64,000 bases of DNA from the NCBI GenBank assembly GCA_017516065.1, contig JAFWDQ010000020.1, positions 21,600 through 85,599 on the forward strand, read 5' to 3'. Position 1 is the first letter of the stretch, and every line of letters begins with the position of its first letter. The translations under genes were made by a program, and so were the position numbers. The notes under the pieces are model-generated. The model was not told where the DNA came from, made no database searches, and saw nothing but the letters and a program-made list of their open reading frames with translations. Shown here piece after piece: positions 42,407 to 52,400 of the stretch. Origin of the DNA: Oscillospiraceae bacterium. Its GTDB lineage: Bacteria; Bacillota; Clostridia; Oscillospirales; Oscillospiraceae.

Positions 42407-43737
42407 CCGTCCCGGTCATCGGCGCGGGTCTGGCCGGCTGTGAGGCCGCCTGGCAGCTGGCGGAGCGGGGGATCGATGTGGTCCTCCGTGAGATGAAGCC
42501 GGAGCGCCGGAGCCCGGCCCACCGGTCCGACGACTTTGCCGAACTGGTATGCTCCAACTCCCTGCGGGGCGACCGGCTGGAGAACGCCGTGGGACTGCTC
42601 AAGGAGGAGCTGCGGCGGCTGGGTTCCCTGATCCTCTCCTGCGCCGACGCCACCCGTGTGGAGGCCGGCGGCGCCCTGGCGGTGGACCGTGAGCGGTTCT
42701 CCGCTCTGGTCACGGAGCGGATCCGCCGCCATCCCCGGATCACCGTGATTCCCGGGGAGGTGACGAGCCTGCCGGAGACCGGCGATGTGGTCATCGCCAC
42801 GGGGCCCCTTACCTCCGACGCCCTGGCGGAGCACATCCGGCAGCGGCTGGGGTCGGAGTATCTGTCCTTTTACGACGCCGCGGCACCCCTTGTGGCGGCG
42901 GAGAGCATCGATATGGACCGGGCGTTTTTTGCCTCCCGGTACGACCGGGGGACCCCGGACTACATCAACTGTCCTATGGAGCGGGAGGAGTACGACGCCT
43001 TCCAGGCGGCGCTGGAGACGGCGGAAGAGGCCCCTGTCCACGGCTTTGAGGACGCCAGAGTCTTTGAGGGCTGCATGCCCGTGGAGGTCATGGCCCGCCG
43101 GGGCCCGGACACGCTGCGGTACGGCCCGCTGAAGCCCGTGGGCCTGACCGATCCCCGGACAGGGCGGACGCCCTGGGCGGTGGTCCAGCTGCGCCGGGAC
43201 AACCGGGAGGGCAGCATCTACAATCTGGTGGGCTTTCAGACCCATCTGACCTTCCCGGAGCAGAAGCGGGTCTTCTCCATGATCCCTGCGCTCCGGAACG
43301 CGGAGTTCCTCCGCTACGGTGTGATGCACCGCAATACCTATCTGGACTCCCCCCGGCTGCTGGACCGCTATTATCGGCTCCGCAGCGACTCCCGTCTGGT
43401 CTTTGCCGGACAGATGACCGGCGTGGAGGGGTATGTGGAGTCCACGGCTTCCGGCTGGCTGGCGGGGGCGGAGCTGGCCCGGCGCCTGCGGGGACAGCCG
43501 CCGCTGGACCTGCCCCGGGAGACGGCTGTAGGGGCGCTGGCCTTCTATATCAGCGACCCGTCGGTGACGGTGTTCCAGCCGATGAACGTGAACTTCGGAC
43601 TCATCCCGCCTCTGGGCGTGCGGGTCCGTGGAAAGCAGAATAAAAATCACGCGCTGGCCCAGCGCGCCCTTGCCTGTCTTGACGAGGTGCGGCAGCGGGC
43701 CGACATACTGCCCAATGAGGGGGATATAGAGATATGA
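42403..43737 (+). CDS. trmFO: methylenetetrahydrofolate--tRNA-(uracil-5-)-methyltransferase TrmFO
   Basis: A 444-aa flavoprotein that makes m5U54 in the tRNA T-loop using methylenetetrahydrofolate. The FAD-binding motif is [19 protein letters not shown] (~5-23). Catalytic and conserved segments are [10 protein letters not shown] (~48-57) and [28 protein letters not shown] (~223-250, with the catalytic Cys in EGCMP), then [16 protein letters not shown]. It overlaps topA upstream and plsX downstream by 4 bp each, so the three are translationally coupled. Confidence 0.96.
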   Translation: MTVPVIGAGLAGCEAAWQLAERGIDVVLREMKPERRSPAHRSDDFAELVCSNSLRGDRLENAVGLLKEELRRLGSLILSCADATRVEAGGALAVDRERFSALVTERIRRHPRITVIPGEVTSLPETGDVVIATGPLTSDALAEHIRQRLGSEYLSFYDAAAPLVAAESIDMDRAFFASRYDRGTPDYINCPMEREEYDAFQAALETAEEAPVHGFEDARVFEGCMPVEVMARRGPDTLRYGPLKPVGLTDPRTGRTPWAVVQLRRDNREGSIYNLVGFQTHLTFPEQKRVFSMIPALRNAEFLRYGVMHRNTYLDSPRLLDRYYRLRSDSRLVFAGQMTGVEGYVESTASGWLAGAELARRLRGQPPLDLPRETAVGALAFYISDPSVTVFQPMNVNFGLIPPLGVRVRGKQNKNHALAQRALACLDEVRQRADILPNEGDIEI

Positions 43738-44762
43738 AGATCATCGTAGACGCCATGGGCGGCGACAACGCGCCCGAGCAGATCGTAAAGGGCGCCATTC
43801 AGGCCAATCAGGATTTCGGCTGTGACATCATCCTGGTGGGCCGGGGAGAGGCGATCCTGAAGGCCATGGACCGCCAGGGCTATCGGGACCTGCCCAGCGG
43901 CGTGGAGATCATCCACGCCGACCAGGTCATCCACGCGGAGGACAATCCCGCCAACGCGTTCCGGGAGAAGAAGGACTCGTCTCTCACCGTGGCGCTGAAC
44001 CTGCTGCGGGACAACGTGGGGGACGCGGTGGTCTCCGCCGGCAGCACGGGAGCGCTGCTCTCCGCCGCCACCCTGATCACCAAGCGCATCAAGGGGATCC
44101 GCCGGGCGGCCCTGGCCCCCCTGATCCCCACGGAGGACGGCGCCGGCGCCGTGCTCATCGACTGCGGCGCCAACGTGGAGTGCACGGCGGAGTATCTGCT
44201 GCAGTTCGCCTTCATGGGCAGCTATTACGCCGAGCGGGTCCTCCACCGTCCGGAGCCCCGGGTGGCGCTGCTCAACAACGGCTCGGAGGCGGGCAAGGGT
44301 CCCGCCGTCTACCAGGAGGCCCATAAGCTGCTGCAGGCTGCGTCGGATGCCGGCCGCATCAATTTCGTCGGCAATGTGGAGGGCCCTGCCATCATCCGGG
44401 GCCAGGCCGACGTTGTGGTCTGCGACGGTTTTGCCGGGAACATCCTGCTCAAGGGCATGGAGGGCATGGGCATCTTCATCACCCACGCGGCCAAGGGTCT
44501 GTTCTACAAAAACTTCTTCACGAAGCTGGCGGCGATGCTGCTGAAAAAGCACATTGCGCCTCTGGCAAAGAAGCTGGATTCCCGGGAGACCGGCGGCACG
44601 GCGCTGCTGGGCATCTCCCGGCCGGTGATCAAGGCCCACGGCTCCAGTGACGCCTACGCTCTGCGCAACGCCATCCGGCAGGCCATCTCCTGCGCCGAGG
44701 CGGCTCTGGCAGAGGACATCGCCGAGAATATCGACTTTATGCGCCTGGACGCGGAGGCATAA
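43734..44762 (+). CDS. plsX: phosphate acyltransferase PlsX
   Basis: A 342-aa peripheral membrane enzyme that converts acyl-ACP and phosphate to acyl-phosphate, the first step of phosphatidate synthesis in Firmicutes. The N-terminus [21 protein letters not shown] and the segments [33 protein letters not shown] and [20 protein letters not shown] are family signatures. Its start overlaps trmFO. acpP follows 165 bp later behind a separate promoter. The usual FapR/fabDG neighbours are absent. Confidence 0.97.
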   Translation: MKIIVDAMGGDNAPEQIVKGAIQANQDFGCDIILVGRGEAILKAMDRQGYRDLPSGVEIIHADQVIHAEDNPANAFREKKDSSLTVALNLLRDNVGDAVVSAGSTGALLSAATLITKRIKGIRRAALAPLIPTEDGAGAVLIDCGANVECTAEYLLQFAFMGSYYAERVLHRPEPRVALLNNGSEAGKGPAVYQEAHKLLQAASDAGRINFVGNVEGPAIIRGQADVVVCDGFAGNILLKGMEGMGIFITHAAKGLFYKNFFTKLAAMLLKKHIAPLAKKLDSRETGGTALLGISRPVIKAHGSSDAYALRNAIRQAISCAEAALAEDIAENIDFMRLDAEA

Positions 44763-44816
44763 CAGGGAGAAGAACGGCATTTTCCCCGCTCCGGCAGGAA
44801 AAAATGGAAATTGATA

Positions 44817-44845
44817 TTGACAGAACGGACCGTTTTGTATATGCT
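44817..44845 (+). promoter_or_regulatory. promoter for acpP
   Basis: TTGACA, 17-bp spacer, TATGCT; the spacer contains a small palindrome AACGG-A-CCGTT. The leader is ~75 nt. Confidence 0.78.
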
Positions 44846-44927
44846 TGCTAGAGAGATATCTGCGGAGTCCATGGGGGGCTTTGCGAGGCAAGCACACTGG
44901 CGAAATGCCGTAAAAGGAGAGACTGTT

Positions 44928-45164
44928 ATGATCTATGAAAAGGTTTGTGAACTGATCGCGGAGCAGTTTTCCATCTCGGTGGACACTCTGACGCCGGACA
45001 CCCTGTTTGAGGAGAACCTGGGCGCGGACTCCCTGGACATCGTGGAACTGAGCATGGCACTGGAAGAGGAATTTGAGATCGGCGAGATGGGCGATGAGGA
45101 CCTGTCCTCCATCAAGAACATCCAAGACCTGGTCAATCTGATCCAGAGCCGTCTGGACGGCTGA
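44928..45164 (+). CDS. acpP: acyl carrier protein
   Basis: A 78-aa acidic carrier of fatty-acyl chains. The phosphopantetheine attachment serine is S35 in NLGADSLDIVELSMALEEEF. The ATG has AAAGGAGAG upstream; an in-frame TTG far upstream lies inside the promoter and is not used. Located between plsX and rnc, as in other Firmicutes. Confidence 0.97.
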   Translation: MIYEKVCELIAEQFSISVDTLTPDTLFEENLGADSLDIVELSMALEEEFEIGEMGDEDLSSIKNIQDLVNLIQSRLDG

Positions 45165-45170
45165 GCCCAC

Positions 45171-45208
45171 GGAAAGCGCGCTGCTCCGCAGCCCGCTTTC
45201 CTTTTTTT
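45171..45208 (+). terminator. terminator between acpP and rnc
   Basis: Stem GGAAAGCG / CGCTTTCC extended by a CGCTGC / GCAGC pairing, then seven T residues. It ends just two bases before the rnc ribosome site, so rnc must rely on readthrough or RNA processing unless a hidden promoter exists. Confidence 0.85.
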
Positions 45209-45227
45209 CGGAAAGGAGTGATCGGAT

Positions 45228-45902
45228 ATCGACCAGTTGGAAGGCCGCATCGGATATATCTTCCGGGACCGGAGCCTGCTGCTCCACGCGCTGACCCACA
45301 GCTCCTATGCCAACGAGCACCGGAGCGCGGGGTGCACCAGCAACGAGCGGCTGGAGTTTTTGGGCGACTCCGTCCTGGGCATGACGGTGGCGGACTATCT
45401 CTACCGTACGTTCCCGGACATGCCGGAGGGGGATCTGACCCGCCTGCGGGCGGCGCTGGTCTGTGAACAGACCCTGGCCGCCGTGGCACGGGACCTGGAT
45501 CTGGGCTCCGTACTGCGGCTGGGACACGGCGAGGCCGCCGGCGGCGGCAGGACCCGCCCCTCCATCCTGGCGGATACCGTGGAGGCGGTGTTGGCGGCCA
45601 TCTATCTGGACGGCGGCCGGAAGGAATCGGACCGCTTTGTCCAGGCCCAGATCCTCACCCGGATGGACCAGGCCAGACACCGCAGCACGGACCACAAGAC
45701 GGCCCTGCAGGAGCTGATCCAGCGTCAGCCCGGTCATACCCTGGCCTACCGTACCGTGGGGGAGACCGGCCCCGACCACGCAAAGCGCTTCACGGTGGAG
45801 GTCCTGCTGGATGACGAGGCCGTCAGCACAGGGGAGGGCCACAGCAAAAAGGAGGCCGAACAGGCCGCTGCAGAGGCCGCCATCATAAAACTGAGCCGCT
45901 GA
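45228..45902 (+). CDS. rnc: ribonuclease III, non-ATG start
   Basis: A 224-aa (from ATC) double-strand-specific RNase that processes rRNA precursors and structured mRNAs. The RNase III signature is NERLEFLGDSVLGMTVADYLY with the catalytic acidic residues, and LADTVEAVLAAIYLDGG supplies the second set. The C-terminal dsRNA-binding domain is DHKTALQELIQRQPGHTLAYRTV to SKKEAEQAAAEAAIIKL. No ATG exists in frame near the start. GGAAAGGAG (45210-45218) is 9 bases before an ATC (45228), giving M-DQLEGRIGY, which fits the family best. TTG at 45237 is 18 bases away, and a GTG at 45218 is out of frame. The start is therefore uncertain. Confidence 0.92.
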   Translation: MDQLEGRIGYIFRDRSLLLHALTHSSYANEHRSAGCTSNERLEFLGDSVLGMTVADYLYRTFPDMPEGDLTRLRAALVCEQTLAAVARDLDLGSVLRLGHGEAAGGGRTRPSILADTVEAVLAAIYLDGGRKESDRFVQAQILTRMDQARHRSTDHKTALQELIQRQPGHTLAYRTVGETGPDHAKRFTVEVLLDDEAVSTGEGHSKKEAEQAAAEAAIIKLSR

Positions 45903-45932
45903 GAACGCACCGTACGGTGCGTTCTTTTTTTT
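45903..45932 (+). terminator. intrinsic terminator after rnc
   Basis: Stem GAACGCACC / GGTGCGTTC with a short loop, then eight T residues, directly at the rnc stop. A nearly identical hairpin stands at 54943-54972 ahead of the second giant gene. Confidence 0.94.
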
Positions 45933-46021
45933 ACACGGTTCTTATTTGTTTTTTCAGTGTAAAAATCATGCCCCGGCATGGATTTTTCCTGCCCCGTCGG
46001 GGAAATCGTGCAATACACATT

Positions 46022-46240
46022 AAAACAGTATGCATTTACCGGGGCACAGGCGTTTTCGGCACAAACGCCGCAGCGGCGATTTTTTAAGGAATCGCCCTTT
46101 TTTTTTGCGCTTCCCGCCTCATCGGCCGCAGCCTGCAGAGGATCCGGCGTTGACGGAGGCGAATAAAAATTCAGATTTTTGATTAATAAACCCTGCCCCT
46201 CTCAGGGTTTTAACGCGCTATCGCTTTAGCGTGTTGCTTT
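46022..46240 (+). promoter_or_regulatory. conserved boxes upstream of the first giant gene
   Basis: Within the 583-bp gene-free region 45903-46485, two motifs recur upstream of the second giant gene: AAAACAGTATGCATTT (46022-46037) and GCTTTAGCGTGTTGCTTT (46223-46240). Between and around them the sequence is AT-rich with T-runs; no gene is visible. Confidence 0.6.
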
Positions 46241-46290
46241 AAAGCGTTGAAAAATAAGTAAAAAGCCCGGTTTCAAAGAAAAGTTTCCGC

Positions 46291-46320
46291 TTGACAACGG
46301 AGCGGTTTTTTGCATACTAT
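46291..46320 (+). promoter_or_regulatory. promoter of the first giant surface-protein gene
   Basis: TTGACA followed by a spacer with a T-run and GCA, then CATACTAT (TACTAT at 18 bp). Same architecture as at 55334-55364. The leader is ~160 nt. Confidence 0.8.
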
Positions 46321-46485
46321 ATAAATGGTAACTTATATCAATAATATAATGGTGTTCCTGTGCGGACAAGGGAAATACGAGTTCCGGCAGCGGACGCAAA
46401 TATGATTATTGATATCTGAAATGCGATACCCCGCGATCCCAAAACGTACCTTCAACCTATCTGAAACTAAACGGTGGTGTAGAAC

Positions 46486-49400
46486 ATGAAGAGAAGATTG
46501 ATCAGCTTATTCCTGGCACTTGTCCTGATCGGGACTCTGATTCCCGCAGGCGGCGTCGCCTTTGCGGAGGAGGCTCCGCCGGAGTCGGTCAGCGAATCTG
46601 CGAGTACCGACTCTGCTGGCACTGCTGATTCGGGATCCGCTTCTTCGGATTCCGACGCATCAGCGGATACTGCGTCCGGTGACTCTGCGGACTCTGATTC
46701 CGCGGGTGCTGAGACCGCAGGCCCGTCCGATGCGGATGAACCGCAGGCAGGGGAGGCTGCTTCGGAGTCCTCCTATCCCGCCCAGAACTTCAAGGACGAG
46801 ATCAACGACGTGACCGTCCAGGTCGACGCCCCTGAGGGCGCGCTGCCGGAGGACACCGAGATGGTGCTCTCTGAAGTCGTTGACGAGGTCGCACAGAACG
46901 CGGCCGTCGCCGCTACCGGCGACGAGAACGCCGAGCCTGTGGCGGCCGTGGCCATTTCCTTCTTCTCCGACGGCGAGGAGGTCGAGCCCCAGGAGACCGT
47001 TGAGGTCACCATGGAGTCCGAGCTGTTCGAGGAGGAGGACCTTTCGCTGGTCGAGGTGCCGGACAAGGTGGAGGAAGCCGATGTCGTCGTCGATGCGGAT
47101 GTGAACAGCGCGGCCCCTGTGGACGTGGAAGAAGCCAAGGTCGACATTGACACGGATGCTGGTACGGTGCAGTTCGAGTCCGCGGAGCCTGCGGTTTACG
47201 TTATTGTGGGCCAGGGTGAAGCGGCTGCCGAGGAGCCCGCTCCCGTTGAGGAGGAGCCTGTGGCCGAGGAGCCCGCTCCCGTTGAGGAGGAGCCTGCTGC
47301 CGAGGAGCCCGCTCCCGTTGAGGAGGAGCTTGTGGCCGAGGAGCCCGCTCCCGTGGAGGAGGAGCTCGCGGCCGAGGAGCCCGCTCCCGTGGAAGTAAAG
47401 CTGACCGCCACGGCGGAGGACGGCATGACCGTGTTCGTGACCGCGACGTCGGACGTGATCCCCGAGGGCTCGTCTGTGACCGTCAGCGTGGTTGAGAATA
47501 CAGAGCTCATCGCTGCCCTCATCGGGGAGCAGCTGGCTGACGAGAGCAAGACCATTACAAATCTGGCCGCCTATGATGTGACCATCCTCGACGCCGAGGG
47601 CAATGAGATCCAGCCCGAGGGCAGCGTCAGCGTCCTTTTCCGGAATGCGGGCGTTACCGGCGACGATGTGAAGGTCTTCCATGTGGAGGGCGACGTTGAC
47701 GAGCCGGAAGCCGCCAAAGAGGTGGATACCGATCTGACGATCGGGAACATCCAGGCCTTCACCACCGACGGTTTCTCCATCTATGTTGTTGTGACGGGCG
47801 CCGATCCCGATGCCCGTCTGACGGTGAACTTCTGGAACCTCAGCGTCAGCGATGAAGACCCCATCGCCGTGATGAGCATCACGCAGAATCAGCTGGCCAC
47901 AGAGCTTGAGACCAACATCTACGATCCCGGCGTGGGCGAGTTGTCTCCCGGCGAGGTCTTCAAGGGCTGGACGACGATAGAGAACTACACGCCTGCCGAC
48001 GCCGAGGATCCCATGAACATCGACGACGTGCGTACGCTGATCACCACGATGCTGGAGGCGGGCACAGTGGAGGACGGCGATGAGATCGACCTTTACGCCC
48101 TGGTCTTCGAGTCCTATCACGTCTCCTATCTCGACGAGCTGCGCACCACCATCCGCACGGATGAGGTGCTTTACAAAGCCGGCGACGCGGAGGTCCCCTA
48201 CACGGTCCAGTACACCTACACACCGTACTATGTGGCCGGCAGCAACGAGGATGACGAGGACGAGACCGCGAACTTCGCCGGATGGCTGCAGCTGGTTCCC
48301 GAGAAGTCTCCGGCGCCGGTCTATCAGAACGGCACAGAGATAGATCTGTCCTCCGACGTTGTTTTGGTGGCGGAAGTGGAATACGGCCACTGGCTGATCT
48401 TCAACCAGAACGGCGCGGGCGCCACATACACCGCTCCGCTTTTCATAGAAACGAATGCAACGCCGAATGAGACCGGCATGCCGACGCCTCCCACCCGCAC
48501 CGGGTATTCTTTCGACGGCTGGTACACCAACAGCGCATGCACCGTTCCCTTTGACGGCGACGAAAAGATCGAGGATTCCACCTTCGTTTTCGCCAAGTGG
48601 GTGGAGGATCAGGAGACCAGCTTCACCGTTCTGGTTTGGGAAGAGAGCCTGAACGGCGGCTACGACTTTGTGAAATCCATCAAGATCGAAAATGCTGAGA
48701 CCGGTGCCAACATGTCCGAAGTTATCTCGGGCCAGGTGGGCGATTACACGGTCCAGGTGAGCGGTGAGGACATCTTCATCGGGCTTGACAGCGCCGACGA
48801 CCCGGAACATACGGCCAACCCCGCTTTCCTGTATAAGGAGTACGAGGCGAACAACGGCGGCGTAGTGACGGCCGACGGCACCTCCGTCCTGAACATTTAC
48901 TTTGAGCGCAAGACCTATACGCTGAAGTTCTACTATGCGAGATATACCAACAGATGGCAGATCGCGCGGAACGGCGACTACAGCTGGGTAAATACGAGCA
49001 ATAACTTCACACCGGCTTATATCAAGACCGGTGCCGGTGCGTTGACCACAGGTACCGACACCGTCGGCGACGGCCAGGGCGGAACGTTTTACTATGCCCA
49101 GATCCAGGCAAAATACGGCGCAGACATCAGCAGTCTGTGGCCCGCCTACGGAGACTTTGCCGATCGCACGACGCCCAACTCCAACGCCGGCACGAACGAA
49201 TACCTGAACAGCTGGATCCTGATGCCCGGCGCCAAGGCGATCACGGGCTCCGGAGGCGGCAGAACGGTCAAGGGCCGCCTTTCCGTGATGGATGAGCAGG
49301 TCCTCGGAGACCTGACAAAGTCGGAAGGCTATGTGATCGCCCAGTATAACAACCAGCCGAACGAGTACACCTACTACATTTATTTCGAGGCACAGTCCGG

Positions 49401-52400
49401 CGATGCACATGACAGACAGTACGGCGGCAAGTGGTATACGCTGCATGAGACGATCCCTGTCCGCTCCGGCTCAGACTACGGCAGCCAGCATGCACCGTCC
49501 TATAAAGGTTATGACCCTGCGGGATCGGAGAATAATGGAGTCAATAGCAGAACGGGTCGGGAAATCTACTACTACTATGATCCGCTGTCGTACTCTATCC
49601 TGTTCATGGACGGCCTTTACGAGAAAGGCAACAAGGATTTCATACAAAACAAGAGCGAAAACACGCTTGGAAGCGTGGAAGCTCCCTTCCGCTCCGACAT
49701 AAGCGGCTACGAGGACTACATCGTCCCGGCGTGGCAGAACGAGAGGCCCGACTATGTGTTCCTGGGCTGGTTTGCGGACAGCGAATGTACGACGCCCTAT
49801 CCCTTTACCACGACGGAGGGCGATGAAACGATCTCCGCCACGATGCCGGAGGGCGGCGTCACCGTATACGCCAAGTGGGTCTTGAAGGAATACATGGTCA
49901 CCCTCCATCCGAATGAAAACGGTGACAGTACGTTCGTGTATATCAACGGGAACAAGGCCGGTCACTACACCCGCAATCCGGATGACCCGGAGACGGCAGG
50001 AAGCGACACCTTTTGGATCGATAACGGAGAGGAGATCGGCAACGTCGGCGGCAGCCGCGACCTGTACGATCTGATGGGCTGGTTTACCAACTCCAAGCTC
50101 ACGAAGGTCTGGGATTTTGACGCCTTTGAGATGAACGATACCATCGTCTCCAAGTACGGTGAGCTCTATGAGACCGACGGGACCGACAGCAGATATGATC
50201 CCGCTTATCCCTCTACCGTCGGCGAGATCAACCTGTACGCCTCCTGGCGCAAGATCCTTGACGGCGCAGACGGCATCGAAGTTGTCTACACCGCCACCGG
50301 AAAAGACGATGACGGCAACGTCGTGGAAGGCACCAATGCGCCGACGGATGGCAACAAGTACTCCGACCAGGCGCAGGCCATCGCTTACCAGGCGGCTGTC
50401 GCGCCTGATGGGAGCGGCCTGTCCTTCCAGTACTGGGTAGTGCAGACCTGGGATGAGAGCAGCCAGACGTATACGGACTCCGAATCCAGCCAGACCGTCC
50501 TGCCCGGTGACCGCTATAAGGTCGACTACGAAGACGCGAGGATGGTCGTGACGGAGTGGAGAAACGCTGACGGCGACACTTCGGCTACTTACGATCCTGA
50601 AAACTTCAATATCATCAACAAAGCTACGTATACCATCCAGCTCCGGGCGCATTATGCCGCTCCGGGGAACGCTACCCCGACGCACATCCATTGGTACGAC
50701 AACTATACGAACGGCCCGACCGGTATTCTCCATGAGGACAATGACCTGGCCATTAACCAGACCGTAGAAATCCAGGATGCACCCACCCGCGAGAAATATA
50801 CCTTCCTGGGTTGGGCCAGGGAAGAGGAAATGATCGACGATCAGACGGTGAAGTATACCTATCCCGATCTGACCGCTGATGATCTGTTCCTCACGTATGA
50901 CAGCGCCACAGGCAACTACACGTACAAGACGAACAGCGGCACGGTCAAGACTGCGGAAAGCGTCTTCGCCGACGAAAAGCTTCCCTACTACGGCATGTAT
51001 GCAGTGTGGGCGCCGGCTTACTGGGTCGAGATCAAAGGCTCTACGGTGGACAAACCGTATACCGGCAGCCAGCAGGAGACCGACGACACCGCCTACACCA
51101 TTACATACCACTGCGGTGATACAGTTGTGGATGCGGCGGCGCTTGAAACGGCCGGCATCACCGTCAATGTCACCGGCTCCGGCGATAACGGCGGCACCAC
51201 GGCCCCCAAGGCGGTGGGTACCAACGTGGGCACGTATACCACGGCAGTAACGGTGACCCTCGTCCTGAACGACGGCTCCACGGCCGTTCTCGATGAGACG
51301 AAGTATACCGCCAGCGCGGACGTGGTGCTGCATATCAAGAAGATCCCCATGACCCTCACCGTCACGGACTACAACGCCGCGTATGACGGCGCTGCGCATA
51401 CCGTTTCGGTCTCCGCCTCCGCCGGCGGCACGGCGATCACGCCTACCTATTATTATAGTACCGTCGATCCCGAGAGCGAGGGCTTCGATGAAGAGAACGG
51501 CTGGAGCACCACGGCTCCGACCTGGACGGACGTGACCGCGGCCCAGACCGTGTACGTGATGGCGACGATGCCGAACTACGAGGATGCATATGCCAGCGGC
51601 ACGGTGACCATCACCAAGGCCCCCCTGACGATCACGACGGGCGGCGGAAGCAAGACCTACGACGGCGATCCTCTGACCAACGCCACGGCGACGATCAGCG
51701 GTCTTGTGAACGGTGAGACCGCCACGGTCACCGCCACGGGCAGCCGGACGGACGTGGGCAGCAGCCAGAACACCTACAGCCTCACCTGGGGCACCGCCAA
51801 GGAGAGCAACTACGAGATCACCACGGAAACCCTCGGCGATCTGACGGTCAACCCCGCAGTCGTGACGGTAACGGCAAACGATGCGAGCAAGACGTACGGC
51901 GAGAATGACCCGACGTTCACAGCGTCGGTGACCGGCCTGGTCGGCAGCGACACGGTCGTCTACACAATGACCCGTGACAGCGGCGAAGATGCCGGCACGT
52001 ATGACATCACGCCCAGCGGCGCGGTTACCCAGGGCAACTACACGGTGAATTATGCCAAGGGCGTATTCACGATCAATCCGAAGGCTGTGACCCTGACGGC
52101 GAACAGCGATACAACGAAGTTTTATAACGGCAGCGAGCAGACCGTTACCGGCTACACGAGCAGCGTGGAGGGTCTGACGTTCGCGGATACTGTCGTTGCC
52201 AGCGGCAGCGGCACGAACGTGGGCAATTATGACGTGACGTTCAGCGGCGTAACGGTGAATGAGACGACGGACACCACGGGCAACTATGTGGTGACCGCGG
52301 TTGTCCCGGGCACGCTGAAGATCAATCCCGTGGCCGTGACGATCACGGCAGCCGACGCCAGCAAATTCTATGACGAGTCTGATCCGGACTTCGAAGATGC

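Noticed and set aside
44811..44927. N-terminal extension of acpP from an upstream TTG
   Set aside because: It would start inside the promoter -35 region; the ATG at 44928 has a good ribosome site and the canonical ACP N-terminus.
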